A stretch of 64,000 nt of DNA, from contig CAZZJC010000028.1 in NCBI GenBank assembly GCA_964654285.1, forward strand, positions 7,591 to 71,590. The letters are read 5' to 3'. The number at the start of each line of letters is the position of its first letter. Within the stretch, counting starts at the first letter, position 1. The DNA comes from BJHQ01 sp964654285 (GTDB lineage Bacteria > Planctomycetota > UBA11346). The notes beneath the pieces are model-generated. The model did not search any database and had not been told where the DNA came from. It worked only from the letters and a program-made list of their open reading frames with translations. The translations under genes and the position numbers were made by a program. This document shows, piece by piece, positions 11,601-19,112 of the stretch.

Positions 11601-13843
11601 CTGCGCCGGCTGGCCACGCTCTCACTGATCCGCACGCGATGCTCGGCGAGCTCGGCGACGATCTCGTCGACCTCGGCGAAGCGGCCTTCAAGATCCTCGA
11701 TCTGCGCTGAAAGCCGCGCGTTCTGCTCATCGCAGGCTTCCGGCGTGGTGCACAGCGCCAGGGCGGCGGTCGCAGCCTGGGCCAGGAGCTGCGCCTGCAC
11801 CGTCCAGGCGGCGCGGCCCTCGACCCCGGCGAGCTCCTTGCGCCGGCGATCGAGCACCGCGCGGGCGCGGTTGGCCGTGGCCAGCACCTGGGCGATGCGG
11901 CCGAGGATGGCGGTGCGCTGGTTCGCGTCCTCGATCGCCAGGCCGTTGACGGTCTCGACCAGAAGGTCGCAGCCGGCGGCGATCGCGGCCAGACGCTCGG
12001 CGATCGGCTTCGCCTCGACCACGGTGGCGAGGCCCGCGCCCTTGGCTTCAAGCTCCGCGACCTCGGCCGCCTGCGGCGCCAGGGATGATTCCGCGAGCAG
12101 GAATTCCACCGCCTGCTGCGACAGCTCGGTGGCGGCCTTGGCGATCCGGGCATCGAGGGCGATGCAGGCCGGGACATCGATGAAACGCACGGACTTCAAC
12201 TGGTCGACCTGCCCGCGCAGGCTGCGCAGGTGGGCGAGCGGGACGGTGAAGGCGTCGACGGTGTCCTTCTTCGCGAAGGCGAGGTCGCGCAGGGAGGCCT
12301 CGACCGTGGCGGTCTGCCGCACCAGGCGTTCGCCGGCCTGCTGCGCCAGGGCCTCGACCTTGACGAACTCGTCGACCACCTGCTCGGCGGTGCTGCGCAG
12401 GGCGATGAGGCGCTCGCGGCAGCCGCCCGTCTCGGCCTCGCCCAGCCAGGGATAGCTGTCGAGCGTGCGCTGGGCGCGCTTGACCAGGTCGTCGTAGAGT
12501 TCCCGGGTCGGGGCCGGATTGGCGACCGTGCGCCCGAGCTGCCCGAGATCGCTGATCGCCCGCACGAGCTCGCGGTTGCCGATGCGGCCCAGGGCCGAAT
12601 CGGCGGCGGGCGGCGGCAGGCGGTCCTCATCGCAGAAGGGCGAGCGCCAGACCTGCACGGTGTGGATCCGGCCCGGCTCGGGTTCGGCGCGCAGGGTCAC
12701 CAGGCGGCCGTCCGGCACCCGGCAATAGCTGTGCACGTGCATCGGCGTCTGCATGCTGCGCTCGATCACGTCGTAGATCAGGATCAGGTAGGTGCCCAGG
12801 TCGCGGCGGTAGAAGATGTAGGCGACATGCTCGCCGCTGGGTCCGCGCAGGACGCGCTTGAATTCCATCCCGCTCGCATCGACCGGGAAGGTCTTGTGCG
12901 AACCGTCGCTGAGGCAGTAGCCGCCGGGATAGACCAGGCCATGGCCCTCGGGGAGCTGCTGGCAGGCCTGGCCGATCGCGTCGATGCGCACCACCTGCCG
13001 GGTGGTGCGGCTGTAGACGAGGTAGCGGAAGTCCTTCTCGCGGTACGGCCGGATCTTGAGCAGGATGGCCGATTCGAGGCTGGCGAAGTGGATCTCGGCG
13101 TCGTCCAGACCCTGGGTCGGATCGTCAACCGGTTCAGCGTAGACCCCCTGGCCGGTCGCGGTGTTGTCCTCGACCTTCACGGTCAGGTCGCCGTGCACGC
13201 ATTCGACGAAGATCGTATCGAGGATGTTGATGTGCGGATGCGCGCCCTGGACGTGCATTTCGCGGGTGGTGCGGGTCCAGGTGAAATCGTGGCTGACCGG
13301 GAACTGGTAGTCGGGCAGGCCCCGGTTGTCGAGGTAGGCCACTGATCCGTCCGCCCGGCGATCCCAGCGCAGCACGCGCAGGTCGGTCAGGCGCGAACCG
13401 GTCTGGAAGGCGGCCAGCAGCCGGGTCGCGGTCGCCCGCAGGTGGAGCAGCCGGGCCTCCTTGTAGTACTGGAAGACCTCGGCGAAGTCCTTGACGAACT
13501 CCGGTTGCGCCGTGATCCGCGCCGGCACCGGCACCAGGCTGCCGCCCTGCTCTTCGAGCTCGATCAGGACCTCGGCCGGGCTGATCCGCGATTGCAGCCC
13601 GAGCACCACCTCGAAGCCCAGGATGAACCGCCCATCGACATGCACCAGATCGCGCGGCTGGCAGGCATGCTCGGTCCGCACCCGCCAGGTGGTGACGAGT
13701 TCGAGCTTCGTCCCGCCGAACAGCTCCTGCCGCCGCGTCGCCAGCCTCCCGGCCGCCGCCGCCAGCTCCGCCGCCTGGCCTTCCAGGCGGCGGCGGACCA
13801 CATCATAGGTCGTGGCGTCAAGCGACGCGGAGGCATCGGTCAT
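8642..13843 (-). CDS. Giant AAA+ ATPase of the DUF3686 'DNA repair ATPase' family
   Basis: 1733 residues. The N-terminal ~450 residues match the DUF3686-type region known from actinobacterial proteins annotated 'DNA repair ATPase' (motifs such as HDFTWTRTTREMHVQG, VKVEDNTATGQG, IDAIGQACQQLPEG). A long helical, coiled-coil-prone central part (about 480-880) follows, then an AAA+ core with Walker A SPPGYGKTTLLEYVA near residue 1260 and Walker B LLLIDDIQHC near 1320. The C-terminal ~120 residues include a Pro-rich linker and a helical tail. The annotation 'DNA repair' is inherited; no nuclease or polymerase motif is visible. It lies downstream of flotillin and a YqiJ-like gene in the same direction, so I infer an ATPase working with a membrane scaffold. 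No frameshift is seen along 5.2 kb. Confidence 0.85.
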   Translation of the reverse strand: MTDASASLDATTYDVVRRRLEGQAAELAAAAGRLATRRQELFGGTKLELVTTWRVRTEHACQPRDLVHVDGRFILGFEVVLGLQSRISPAEVLIELEEQGGSLVPVPARITAQPEFVKDFAEVFQYYKEARLLHLRATATRLLAAFQTGSRLTDLRVLRWDRRADGSVAYLDNRGLPDYQFPVSHDFTWTRTTREMHVQGAHPHINILDTIFVECVHGDLTVKVEDNTATGQGVYAEPVDDPTQGLDDAEIHFASLESAILLKIRPYREKDFRYLVYSRTTRQVVRIDAIGQACQQLPEGHGLVYPGGYCLSDGSHKTFPVDASGMEFKRVLRGPSGEHVAYIFYRRDLGTYLILIYDVIERSMQTPMHVHSYCRVPDGRLVTLRAEPEPGRIHTVQVWRSPFCDEDRLPPPAADSALGRIGNRELVRAISDLGQLGRTVANPAPTRELYDDLVKRAQRTLDSYPWLGEAETGGCRERLIALRSTAEQVVDEFVKVEALAQQAGERLVRQTATVEASLRDLAFAKKDTVDAFTVPLAHLRSLRGQVDQLKSVRFIDVPACIALDARIAKAATELSQQAVEFLLAESSLAPQAAEVAELEAKGAGLATVVEAKPIAERLAAIAAGCDLLVETVNGLAIEDANQRTAILGRIAQVLATANRARAVLDRRRKELAGVEGRAAWTVQAQLLAQAATAALALCTTPEACDEQNARLSAQIEDLEGRFAEVDEIVAELAEHRVRISESVASRRSQLADARARSADRLATAAERLLTTIARRAKASANLDELSAYLAADVLVRKYRDQVDQLRALGAVVRADDLDGRLKAAREDAARTIRDRTDLSAGEGQVRLGRHAFTVNRQAPELALIPRRTEEGVHLEFQLAGTDLAWPCAEATATATTAATPGVDSEVVEQLLESEDSRTCRAEWLAWLALQRRAPGAGILDESAALALAREIAADSPDGGFERGIHDADAARILVALDHLGRSAGLLRFSPACRAAAVLGWAGCPDTAWRERLATEAVSLDRLRQAGLVVPAWDILAADCQRLVGAADADAGAYLAEELARDRGRSFVLSGEAVSLGGLLAEWIRLHPADRSLDEALHALAADPAAALRLATAWIRAVTPPELQAAVPEAAAGLLTPSLARQRVSARTALTIDGLLSSHPRIRDGRLDLRLDECLARLASHGRDRLPRFRAWRARRTALIAAERRRLRLDEMQPKVLTSFVRNRLVNEVYLPLVGDNLAKQLGAAGAQRRTDSQGLLLLISPPGYGKTTLLEYVAAVLGLAWVKVNGPALGHRTVSLDPAEAPNLSARNEVERINLAFAMGSNVLLLIDDIQHCSPEFLQKFIPLGDGTRRVEGVWRGEARTFDLRGKRFVIAMAGNPYTESGDRFRIPDMLANRADTWNLGEVAGGHSEAFALSYLENCLVANPVLQPLAARPGQDLFRLLRISQGDDGARSELEHPYSGAEVAEVTAVLGHLARARDLLLRVNQTYIASAAQSDADRTEPPFKLQGSYRNMAKIAARVVPALTPDELTQVLLDHYQAEAQTLTSAAEANLLKLKHLAGVANPTEQARWTDLCRGFARRTELSGSDDPQEKAVIMLAKLGERLEGLQAALVHALTGADAARRSDLADLIAQLGQGLAALKPPAPVLLPPPPPPAPVEPPRVEVINTLPAAYGRLFEKQALVIEAVLIPLIERLGQYIGTSQQTRGQLENVAGDLRTWISKTKDSPRIRVDDNG

Positions 13844-13880
13844 GGAACACCGTGGGTGGGGAGGACCGGCTCGAATATTC

Positions 13881-14181
13881 GTAGGGACGCCATGACACCA
13901 GCCCTGAGCTTCAACCCCGGGAATTGCAGATCCCGGTTTTTGCCCGCGTCACGTCGGGAAGCGATGCGGTTTGCCCGGGGGTTCAGCCTCGGGAACGCCG
14001 CGCACCAATAAACCCAGGCGTCCCATAGGAACACGATGACGTCAGCCCAAGGTTTAAACCCCGGGAATCGCGGATCCCAGGGTTCCTCCGCGTCCCGTAG
14101 GGACGCGACGAGGTTAGCCCGGGGTTTCAACCCCGGGTGGATGCACACGGAAACCAACCAGTCCCGTAGGGACGGCTGAAG
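13881..14181. repeat. REP family A array, left side of the RAYT gene
   Basis: Five degenerate copies of a two-palindrome unit fill the gap between the ATPase start and the transposase gene: about 13881-13921, 13946-13995, 14018-14067, 14090-14138 and a half copy at 14159-14181. The best copy (14090-14138) holds the palindrome GCGTCCCGTAGGGACGC followed by CCCGGGGTTTCAACCCCGGG. All left copies face the opposite way to those right of the transposase gene. Such units are typical REP/REPIN elements mobilised by an adjacent RAYT. This occupies most of the 360 bases without a gene between 13844 and 14203. Confidence 0.85.
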
Positions 14182-14203
14182 GTCATGAGAAGGATCTCTG
14201 CGT

Positions 14204-14650
14204 TCATCCCCAGACATGTTTCTCATCCCATTCGATCCCGTGTTTCACCAGGAATCGCCGGTATTCTTCCTGAAAAGTGGAATGCCTATGATGTTCCGCC
14301 TGTCCCTCAATATAACTTCTCGTATCCGAAATCTGGGACGGACCGATGGTGAATGCCCCGTAGCCTTCCTGCCAAGCGAAGCCAGCGACCCGTTGTTCGT
14401 TCATCCATTTGGATGAACCGCCCTTGATCAACTGGACCAATTTGGCGATGGCCAGCGTCGATGGCACTTGGAGGAGCAAATGGGCATGATCTTCGACCCC
14501 TCCGATGCTCATGGCGGTGCCGCCATGTTCACGGGTGATGCCGCCAAGATAGGCGTGAAGGCGCGGCAGAACCTCGGCTGAAATCGTCGGCTGACGATTC
14601 TTCGTGCTGAACACCACATGATAATAGGCGATGACATAGGTATGGGGCAT
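14204..14650 (-). CDS. REP-associated tyrosine transposase (IS200/Y1-type)
   Basis: 148 residues, full length for the Y1_Tnp fold. It contains the HUH metal motif as DHAHLLL and the catalytic tyrosine region YIEGQAEHHR, followed by the usual C-terminal HGIEWDEKHVWG tail. These single-strand transposases cut and join at hairpins. No TnpB-like gene is adjacent, and palindromic repeats of one family crowd both flanks in opposite orientation, which is the RAYT arrangement rather than a simple IS200 insertion. The reading frame is intact and the active-site residues are present, so it may still be functional. It separates the flotillin gene from the giant ATPase gene on the same strand. Confidence 0.9.
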   Translation of the reverse strand: MPHTYVIAYYHVVFSTKNRQPTISAEVLPRLHAYLGGITREHGGTAMSIGGVEDHAHLLLQVPSTLAIAKLVQLIKGGSSKWMNEQRVAGFAWQEGYGAFTIGPSQISDTRSYIEGQAEHHRHSTFQEEYRRFLVKHGIEWDEKHVWG

Positions 14651-14674
14651 GAATATCGCGGATGGCTGCCGATT

Positions 14675-14942
14675 GGTGGTTTTCGACTTCAGCCGTCCCT
14701 ACGGGACTGGCGCTTGGGGTGGATCGGGTCCCGGGGTTGAAACCCCGGGCTAACATCATTGCGTCCCTACGGGACGCAGAAGATGAGGAGAAGACGGTGA
14801 CACTGGTTCGTCATGCGGATTGAGGCGGGTTCGGACTGGTGGTTTTCGACTTCCACCGTCCCTACGGGACTCGTGCCTGATGTAAGACTGGGGCCCGGGA
14901 TTGAAAGCCCGGGCTAACATCATTGCGTCCCTACGGGACGCG
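14675..14942. repeat. REP family A array, right side of the RAYT gene (tandem ~163-base unit)
   Basis: Two tandem copies of an approximately 163-base unit lie between the transposase start and the flotillin stop. Each begins with TGGTTTTCGACTTC (near 14677 and 14840), continues with a CGTCCCTACGGGAC palindrome (14694-14707; 14857-14870), then CCCGGGGTTGAAACCCCGGG or a variant (14730-14749; 14893-14912), a TAACATCATT spacer, and GCGTCCCTACGGGACGC (14761-14777; 14925-14941). They are the reverse complement of the left-side copies. Apart from these units the 345-base gap 14651-14995 holds no gene. Confidence 0.85.
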
Positions 14943-14995
14943 ACTACGGGCCGCGAACTGGATAAAATCATTAGGGCTGTTTCAGGGGGAATGCC

Positions 14996-17080
14996 TCACC
15001 CGGGTTTCAGGTGGGCGACGAGCTTCTTCGCCAGGCCGGGATCCTTCTGGCTGAGGGAGCTCAGGAAGTTCGCCAGGCTGAGGTTGGCGACATCGCCGGT
15101 GCCCCATTGCGAGAGGACCTTGGTCACGTCCTCGGGCAGGCTGCGGTCGCCGTCGAGGTACTGCTTGCCGACGGTCTGGAGGACCTCGCTGTTCATCACC
15201 GTGGCGTCGATGCCCTGGCCGACCGAGACCGCCTTGACGAAGCGGTCGAAGAAGCCGCCGTCCCCGCCGACGATCTGGATCTTGGCGCTCTTCATCGCCT
15301 CGGCGAGGATCGCCGCGTTGCGTTCGGCGACCTGGACGTGGGCGTCGACCTGGACCTTGGCCACGTCGACCTTGGCCTGGAGCCCGAGCCGGTATTCCTC
15401 GTGGCTGCGCGTCGACTCGTTCATCTTCGCCATGGCGGCGGCCTTCTCGTGCAGGCCCTTGGCCTCGGCGAGCATCTTCTCCTCGACCGCGACCGCGTTG
15501 GCGTGGCCCTGCTTCTCGATCGCGTCGGCCTCGGCTTCGCGCACCGCGACCTCGGCCAGACCACGCTTCTTGGCCGCTTCCGCGTCGGCCTCCTTCACCA
15601 CCGCCTCGGCCAGGCCGCGCTTCTTGGCGGCCTCGGCCTCGGCCTCCAGGATGCGGGCGCGGGCCAGGCCCTGCTTCTCGGTCGCGACGGCGTCGAGCTC
15701 CTTCACCTTGATCTGGGCGAGGCCGGTGGCGGCCTCGTTGGCCTGCTTGCCTTCGGCGCGGCGGATGGTGGCGGCGGCCTCCTTCTCGGCTGCGGTCTGG
15801 TCGGCCTCGGCGAGGAGCAGCTTCTCCTTGGCCTGCAACTGGGCCGACTGGTAGGAGCCCTCGGCCTGCACGACCTCCTTGATGCGCAGCTCCTCCGCCG
15901 AGCGGTTGGCGTTGATGATCGCCGCGTCCTTGCTGCGCTTGGCCTCGGCCAGCACGCGCACGTCCTTGATGCGTTCCTCCTCCTCGGCCACGGTCTTCTC
16001 GACCGCGACGCGTTCGCGGATGACCTCGGCGATGGCCTTGCGCTCCTGCGCGATGATCTTTTCCCGTTCGATCTGCGACAGCTCGACGGCGCGCTCGCGC
16101 ACCACGATCTCGAGGTCGCGCTCCTTGATGATGCGTTCATTCTCGACCATCACCGCGCCTTCGCGGTTCTTGGCCGCGATCTCGACCTCGCGGTTGGCGA
16201 GCTGCTTCTGCACCGCCAGCTCCTGCTCGACCTGGATCTGGGCCTCGGTGGCGCGCTTCTTCTCTTCCGCCTCGACTTTGGCCTGTTCGGCGCTCTCGCG
16301 CGCCTTGTTGGTGGCGATCTCGCGCAGCTGCTTCGCCTCGGCTTCGGCCTGCTGCCGTTCGAGGGCGAGGATGGCTTCGCGCGCCTCGACATCCTGTTTC
16401 TTGATCACCTTCTGCGCTTCGCGTTCGATCTCGTTCGCCTTGACCTTCTGCGCCGAGGTCAGCTCGATGATCTTCTTGCGGCCCTCGCTGTCGAGGATGT
16501 TCTCCGGATCGAGCATGGTGATCGGGGTCTGCTCCAGGTAGTCGATCGCCGCGTCCTCAAGCTGGTAGCCGTTGAGATCGCGGCCGATGACTTTCACGAT
16601 CTCGTCTTTGAACTTGTCGCGCTCGTTGTAGAGATCGACGAAATCCATCCGCTTGCCCACGGTCTTCAGCGCCTCGCTGAACTTGGCGTTGAACAGCTCC
16701 TCCAGCGTCTTGGGATCGCTGGCGCGGGCGACGCCGACGCCGGTCGCGACCTTGAGCACGTCCTCCTCGGTCTTGTTGACCCGGACGAAGAACGTGACCT
16801 TGATGTCGGCGCGGATGTTGTCGGCGCAGATCAGGCCGTTGTTGCCGCGGCGGTCGACCTCGATGGTCTTGACCGAGATGTCCATGACCTCGGCGCGGTG
16901 GATGACCGGCAGCACCACCGAACCCGAGAACGACACCACCGCCCCGCTGCCCTTGGTGACGATCAGGGCGTGGCCCTGGTCGATGGTACGGTAATACAAT
17001 TTGAGAAACGCAAAAAGTCCCACCAGCACCACGAAGATGGATCCGGTGATGACGACGGCGATGTAGATGAGCTGGTCCAT
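14996..17080 (-). CDS. Flotillin-family (SPFH/YqiK-like) membrane scaffold protein
   Basis: 694 residues with AGGAA before the ATG. An N-terminal membrane helix (about 5-27) leads into an SPFH/band-7 domain (about 30-190), then a very long Glu/Ala/Lys-rich coiled coil (about 195-620) with repeated AEAEAAKKRGLAEA-type heptads, typical of flotillin and YqiK. Flotillins form oligomeric membrane microdomains that organise signalling and protein quality control. It follows the YqiJ-like gene by 9 bases, the conserved YqiJ-YqiK arrangement. A start in the upstream gene region is unlikely since the N-terminal anchor begins directly at this ATG. Confidence 0.95.
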   Translation of the reverse strand: MDQLIYIAVVITGSIFVVLVGLFAFLKLYYRTIDQGHALIVTKGSGAVVSFSGSVVLPVIHRAEVMDISVKTIEVDRRGNNGLICADNIRADIKVTFFVRVNKTEEDVLKVATGVGVARASDPKTLEELFNAKFSEALKTVGKRMDFVDLYNERDKFKDEIVKVIGRDLNGYQLEDAAIDYLEQTPITMLDPENILDSEGRKKIIELTSAQKVKANEIEREAQKVIKKQDVEAREAILALERQQAEAEAKQLREIATNKARESAEQAKVEAEEKKRATEAQIQVEQELAVQKQLANREVEIAAKNREGAVMVENERIIKERDLEIVVRERAVELSQIEREKIIAQERKAIAEVIRERVAVEKTVAEEEERIKDVRVLAEAKRSKDAAIINANRSAEELRIKEVVQAEGSYQSAQLQAKEKLLLAEADQTAAEKEAAATIRRAEGKQANEAATGLAQIKVKELDAVATEKQGLARARILEAEAEAAKKRGLAEAVVKEADAEAAKKRGLAEVAVREAEADAIEKQGHANAVAVEEKMLAEAKGLHEKAAAMAKMNESTRSHEEYRLGLQAKVDVAKVQVDAHVQVAERNAAILAEAMKSAKIQIVGGDGGFFDRFVKAVSVGQGIDATVMNSEVLQTVGKQYLDGDRSLPEDVTKVLSQWGTGDVANLSLANFLSSLSQKDPGLAKKLVAHLKPG

Positions 17081-17089
17081 GGCGTTTCC

Positions 17090-17866
17090 TCAGGAAGGGA
17101 TGCGGGAAGACGGTTGCGGGCGTGATGCAGGTGGTGCCGCGAGAGAAGATGGCGCCGGCCCGGCGGCGTTTCCGGCCTCAAGGCCATCCGCCGTGACCAG
17201 ATGTGGCAGAGCCCCGACCAGGAAGCGGTCCTTGGCGTCGTCATAGCTGACCACCACCACCTGGTCGCCCTTGCGGAAGGCGGATCCGGGCCGGGCGACC
17301 ACGTTGAGCAGGTGCTCGGCCCCGTCGACCAGGCAGACCGCGGTGCCGAAGTCCCCATCCGCTGTCTGGCTGGTGATGCGCGCGACCTTGCCGATGGCGT
17401 CCCGGCGCGAGGCATGGCCGCCGCTGGTCAGGTTGCGGAAGATCAGCTTGAGCGGCCAGATACCCAAGCGGGCGGCTGGTACCGCGGCGATGAACGCCAC
17501 GGGAAGCAGCAGCGTCCCGGTCAGCCAGGCCGGGATCAGGCCGCTGACCAGCGGGGCGAGGAAGAGCGCGCCAAGCATGCTGACCGTCCAGGCCGCGAGC
17601 AGGAACAGGGTAAGGACGATGGTGATCGGCACGGTGCCGACCGCGAGAAACTCCAGGAAGCCATGCCAGAATCCAAGGTGATGCCCGGCCTCGCCGAGGC
17701 CGTCGTGGCTGGCGTGGCCCAGGTCTCCCGCGTCATGGCCGTGCCCGAAAAGGTCGAAGTCGAGCGCGCCGAAGATCACCAGCGCCCAGTAGAGGAGGCA
17801 GACGCCGAGTCCGATGGTGAAAACCGCCGTCGGCCATCCGATCATCGCCGCGAGGAACGACTCCAT
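17090..17866 (-). CDS. YqiJ-like membrane protein with C-terminal OB-fold
   Basis: 258 residues. The start ATG at 17866 is preferred over an in-frame start 111 bases upstream because the protein then opens with a membrane anchor (MESFLAAMIGWP...) and a G-rich Shine-Dalgarno lies before it. Four or so hydrophobic segments lie in the first ~155 residues, with a His/Asp/Gly-rich loop (GHGHDAGDLGHASHD) that could bind metal. The C-terminal part (about 170-240) is an OB-fold/NfeD-like soluble domain. YqiJ/NfeD-type proteins partner with flotillins, and here the flotillin gene follows after 9 bases. Its precise biochemical role is not known. Confidence 0.85.
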   Translation of the reverse strand: MESFLAAMIGWPTAVFTIGLGVCLLYWALVIFGALDFDLFGHGHDAGDLGHASHDGLGEAGHHLGFWHGFLEFLAVGTVPITIVLTLFLLAAWTVSMLGALFLAPLVSGLIPAWLTGTLLLPVAFIAAVPAARLGIWPLKLIFRNLTSGGHASRRDAIGKVARITSQTADGDFGTAVCLVDGAEHLLNVVARPGSAFRKGDQVVVVSYDDAKDRFLVGALPHLVTADGLEAGNAAGPAPSSLAAPPASRPQPSSRIPS

Positions 17867-17955
17867 GCGATTGCCCCCCGTGATGGTCGAACCATGGGGG
17901 TTCCAATCCCGGCCGCAAGCCTTGGCTGAATGGCGTTTATGACTGTGTTCGTCCA

Positions 17956-18004
17956 GGGGTTGGCCATTTATGGCCATGGAGCAAATGCCGGTTTAAAGCC
18001 GGCG
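17956..18004 (-). terminator. Pair of hairpins downstream of the CobW-type gene
   Basis: Two short perfect inverted repeats, GCCGGTTTAAAGCCGGC (near 17988-18004) and TGGCCATTTATGGCCA (near 17958-17973), lie between the stop of the CobW-type gene and the start of the YqiJ-like gene on the same strand. They may end or slow transcription. No T-run follows, so intrinsic termination is uncertain; the first resembles half of REP family B. Confidence 0.4.
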
Positions 18005-18022
18005 GTCCCAGGGCGGCGTGAT

Positions 18023-18997
18023 TCAGGCCAGACGAAGGCGCGGCGCCAATGCGTCGGCGACCAGCGATTCCACCGCGCGCGGTTCGGCTCCGGCGACGAT
18101 GGCGGTCAGGGTGACGGTCACCGTGCGCGGCTGGCGTTCGAGCCGGCCGCGGGTGCGGCCAGGATCGTCGAGGCGGGTGACGCTCAGCGACAGCCAGCCA
18201 TCCGCGCCGGCGTCGACGAAGGCCTTGAGGTGGCCCGGGATGGCGCCGTCGGGGCCCGCGACCTTGCGACCGAGGCGCCGCAGCGCCTGCCGCACCTGAT
18301 CTTCGAGGTCGTGCGGGGCGGGATCCCACACGGCGGTCGTGCTCGCGGCGGCGGCGGCGACGCCGTGCTGGCCGGCGGCGCCGGACCGGCTGACCAGGGT
18401 AAGCGCGGTGTCGGCGAGTTCGGCCAGGGCCCCGGCATCACCACTGTCGAGCGGCAGCACCGGCACCGTACGCCCCGCGGCGATGAGGTGGGCATGCGCG
18501 GCGGCGGTCCGTTCTGCTCCGGCGCGATCGATCTTGGTCAGGGCGACGGCGGACGAGGCCGCGAGCAGGCCCTCCAGGTAGACGGGATTATCCTCGCTGA
18601 GCTGACCGATGCGGGTGGCATCGACCACGCCCAGGACGCCGACCGGATCGATCCCGGGGCAGCCGCGCACCGCGTCGGCGGTGGCGGCCGGGCCGGCGAC
18701 GCCGGTCGGCTCGATGAAGAGCACATCCGGCGCCACCTCGCGCACCAGGGACTCCACCGCCGCGCGCAGATCGCCGATCAGCGTGCAGCAGATGCATCCG
18801 GCGGTGACCTCGCGCACCGCGAAACCGGCGCGGGCCAGGATCGCGCCGTCGATGCCGCTCGGCCCGATCTCGTTCTCGACCACCGCCACGCGCAGGCCGC
18901 GTTCTGCGAGGATCCGCCCCAGGCCGAGGATCAGCGCGGTCTTGCCGGATCCGAGGAATCCGGCCACCACGATCACGCGCGTCGACGATTGGGGCAT
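18023..18997 (-). CDS. CobW/P47K-family GTPase (corrinoid-linked metallochaperone)
   Basis: 324 residues from an ATG at 18997; longer frames run into a repeat and were rejected. Walker A GFLGSGKT lies at residues 13-20, the metal-binding CxCC motif (CICC) at 68-71, and a TKID motif stands where most family members have NKxD. A small CobW C-terminal domain ends the protein. The COG0523 family couples GTP hydrolysis to metal or cofactor delivery. It follows mtaB on the same strand, separated by 115 bases that hold REP-type palindromes. CobW-like proteins often neighbour corrinoid methyltransferases, so delivery or activation of the cobalamin partner is a fair inference. Confidence 0.88.
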   Translation of the reverse strand: MPQSSTRVIVVAGFLGSGKTALILGLGRILAERGLRVAVVENEIGPSGIDGAILARAGFAVREVTAGCICCTLIGDLRAAVESLVREVAPDVLFIEPTGVAGPAATADAVRGCPGIDPVGVLGVVDATRIGQLSEDNPVYLEGLLAASSAVALTKIDRAGAERTAAAHAHLIAAGRTVPVLPLDSGDAGALAELADTALTLVSRSGAAGQHGVAAAAASTTAVWDPAPHDLEDQVRQALRRLGRKVAGPDGAIPGHLKAFVDAGADGWLSLSVTRLDDPGRTRGRLERQPRTVTVTLTAIVAGAEPRAVESLVADALAPRLRLA

Positions 18998-19008
18998 GGC
19001 CTGCTTTC

Positions 19009-19106
19009 GTAGCGCCGGCTTCAGCCGGCACGGACGGCAGGCTTTAGCCTGCCGCACGGGCGATTCGACTCAGGTTGCACGACCACGCCGGCTGAAACCG
19101 GCGCTA
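19009..19106. repeat. REP family B element
   Basis: Palindromes AGCGCCGGCTTCAGCCGGC (19011-19029), GGCAGGCTTTAGCCTGCC (about 19036-19053) and GCCGGCTGAAACCGGCGCTA (19087-19106) form a symmetric element whose outer parts are inverted copies of each other. It lies between mtaB and the CobW-type gene. Related elements occur at 35048-35152 and 43155-43293 in this window. Confidence 0.8.
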
Positions 19107-19112
19107 GCGACC

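Noticed and set aside
13881..14942. Regularly spaced palindromes as a CRISPR array
   Set aside because: Repeat copies differ in length and sequence, spacers are not of uniform size, no cas gene is near, and a RAYT explains the repeats.
15011..17125. Long plus-strand open frame opposite the flotillin gene
   Set aside because: Leu/Asp/Val-rich complement of a coiled-coil gene; the minus-strand frame has clear flotillin homology.
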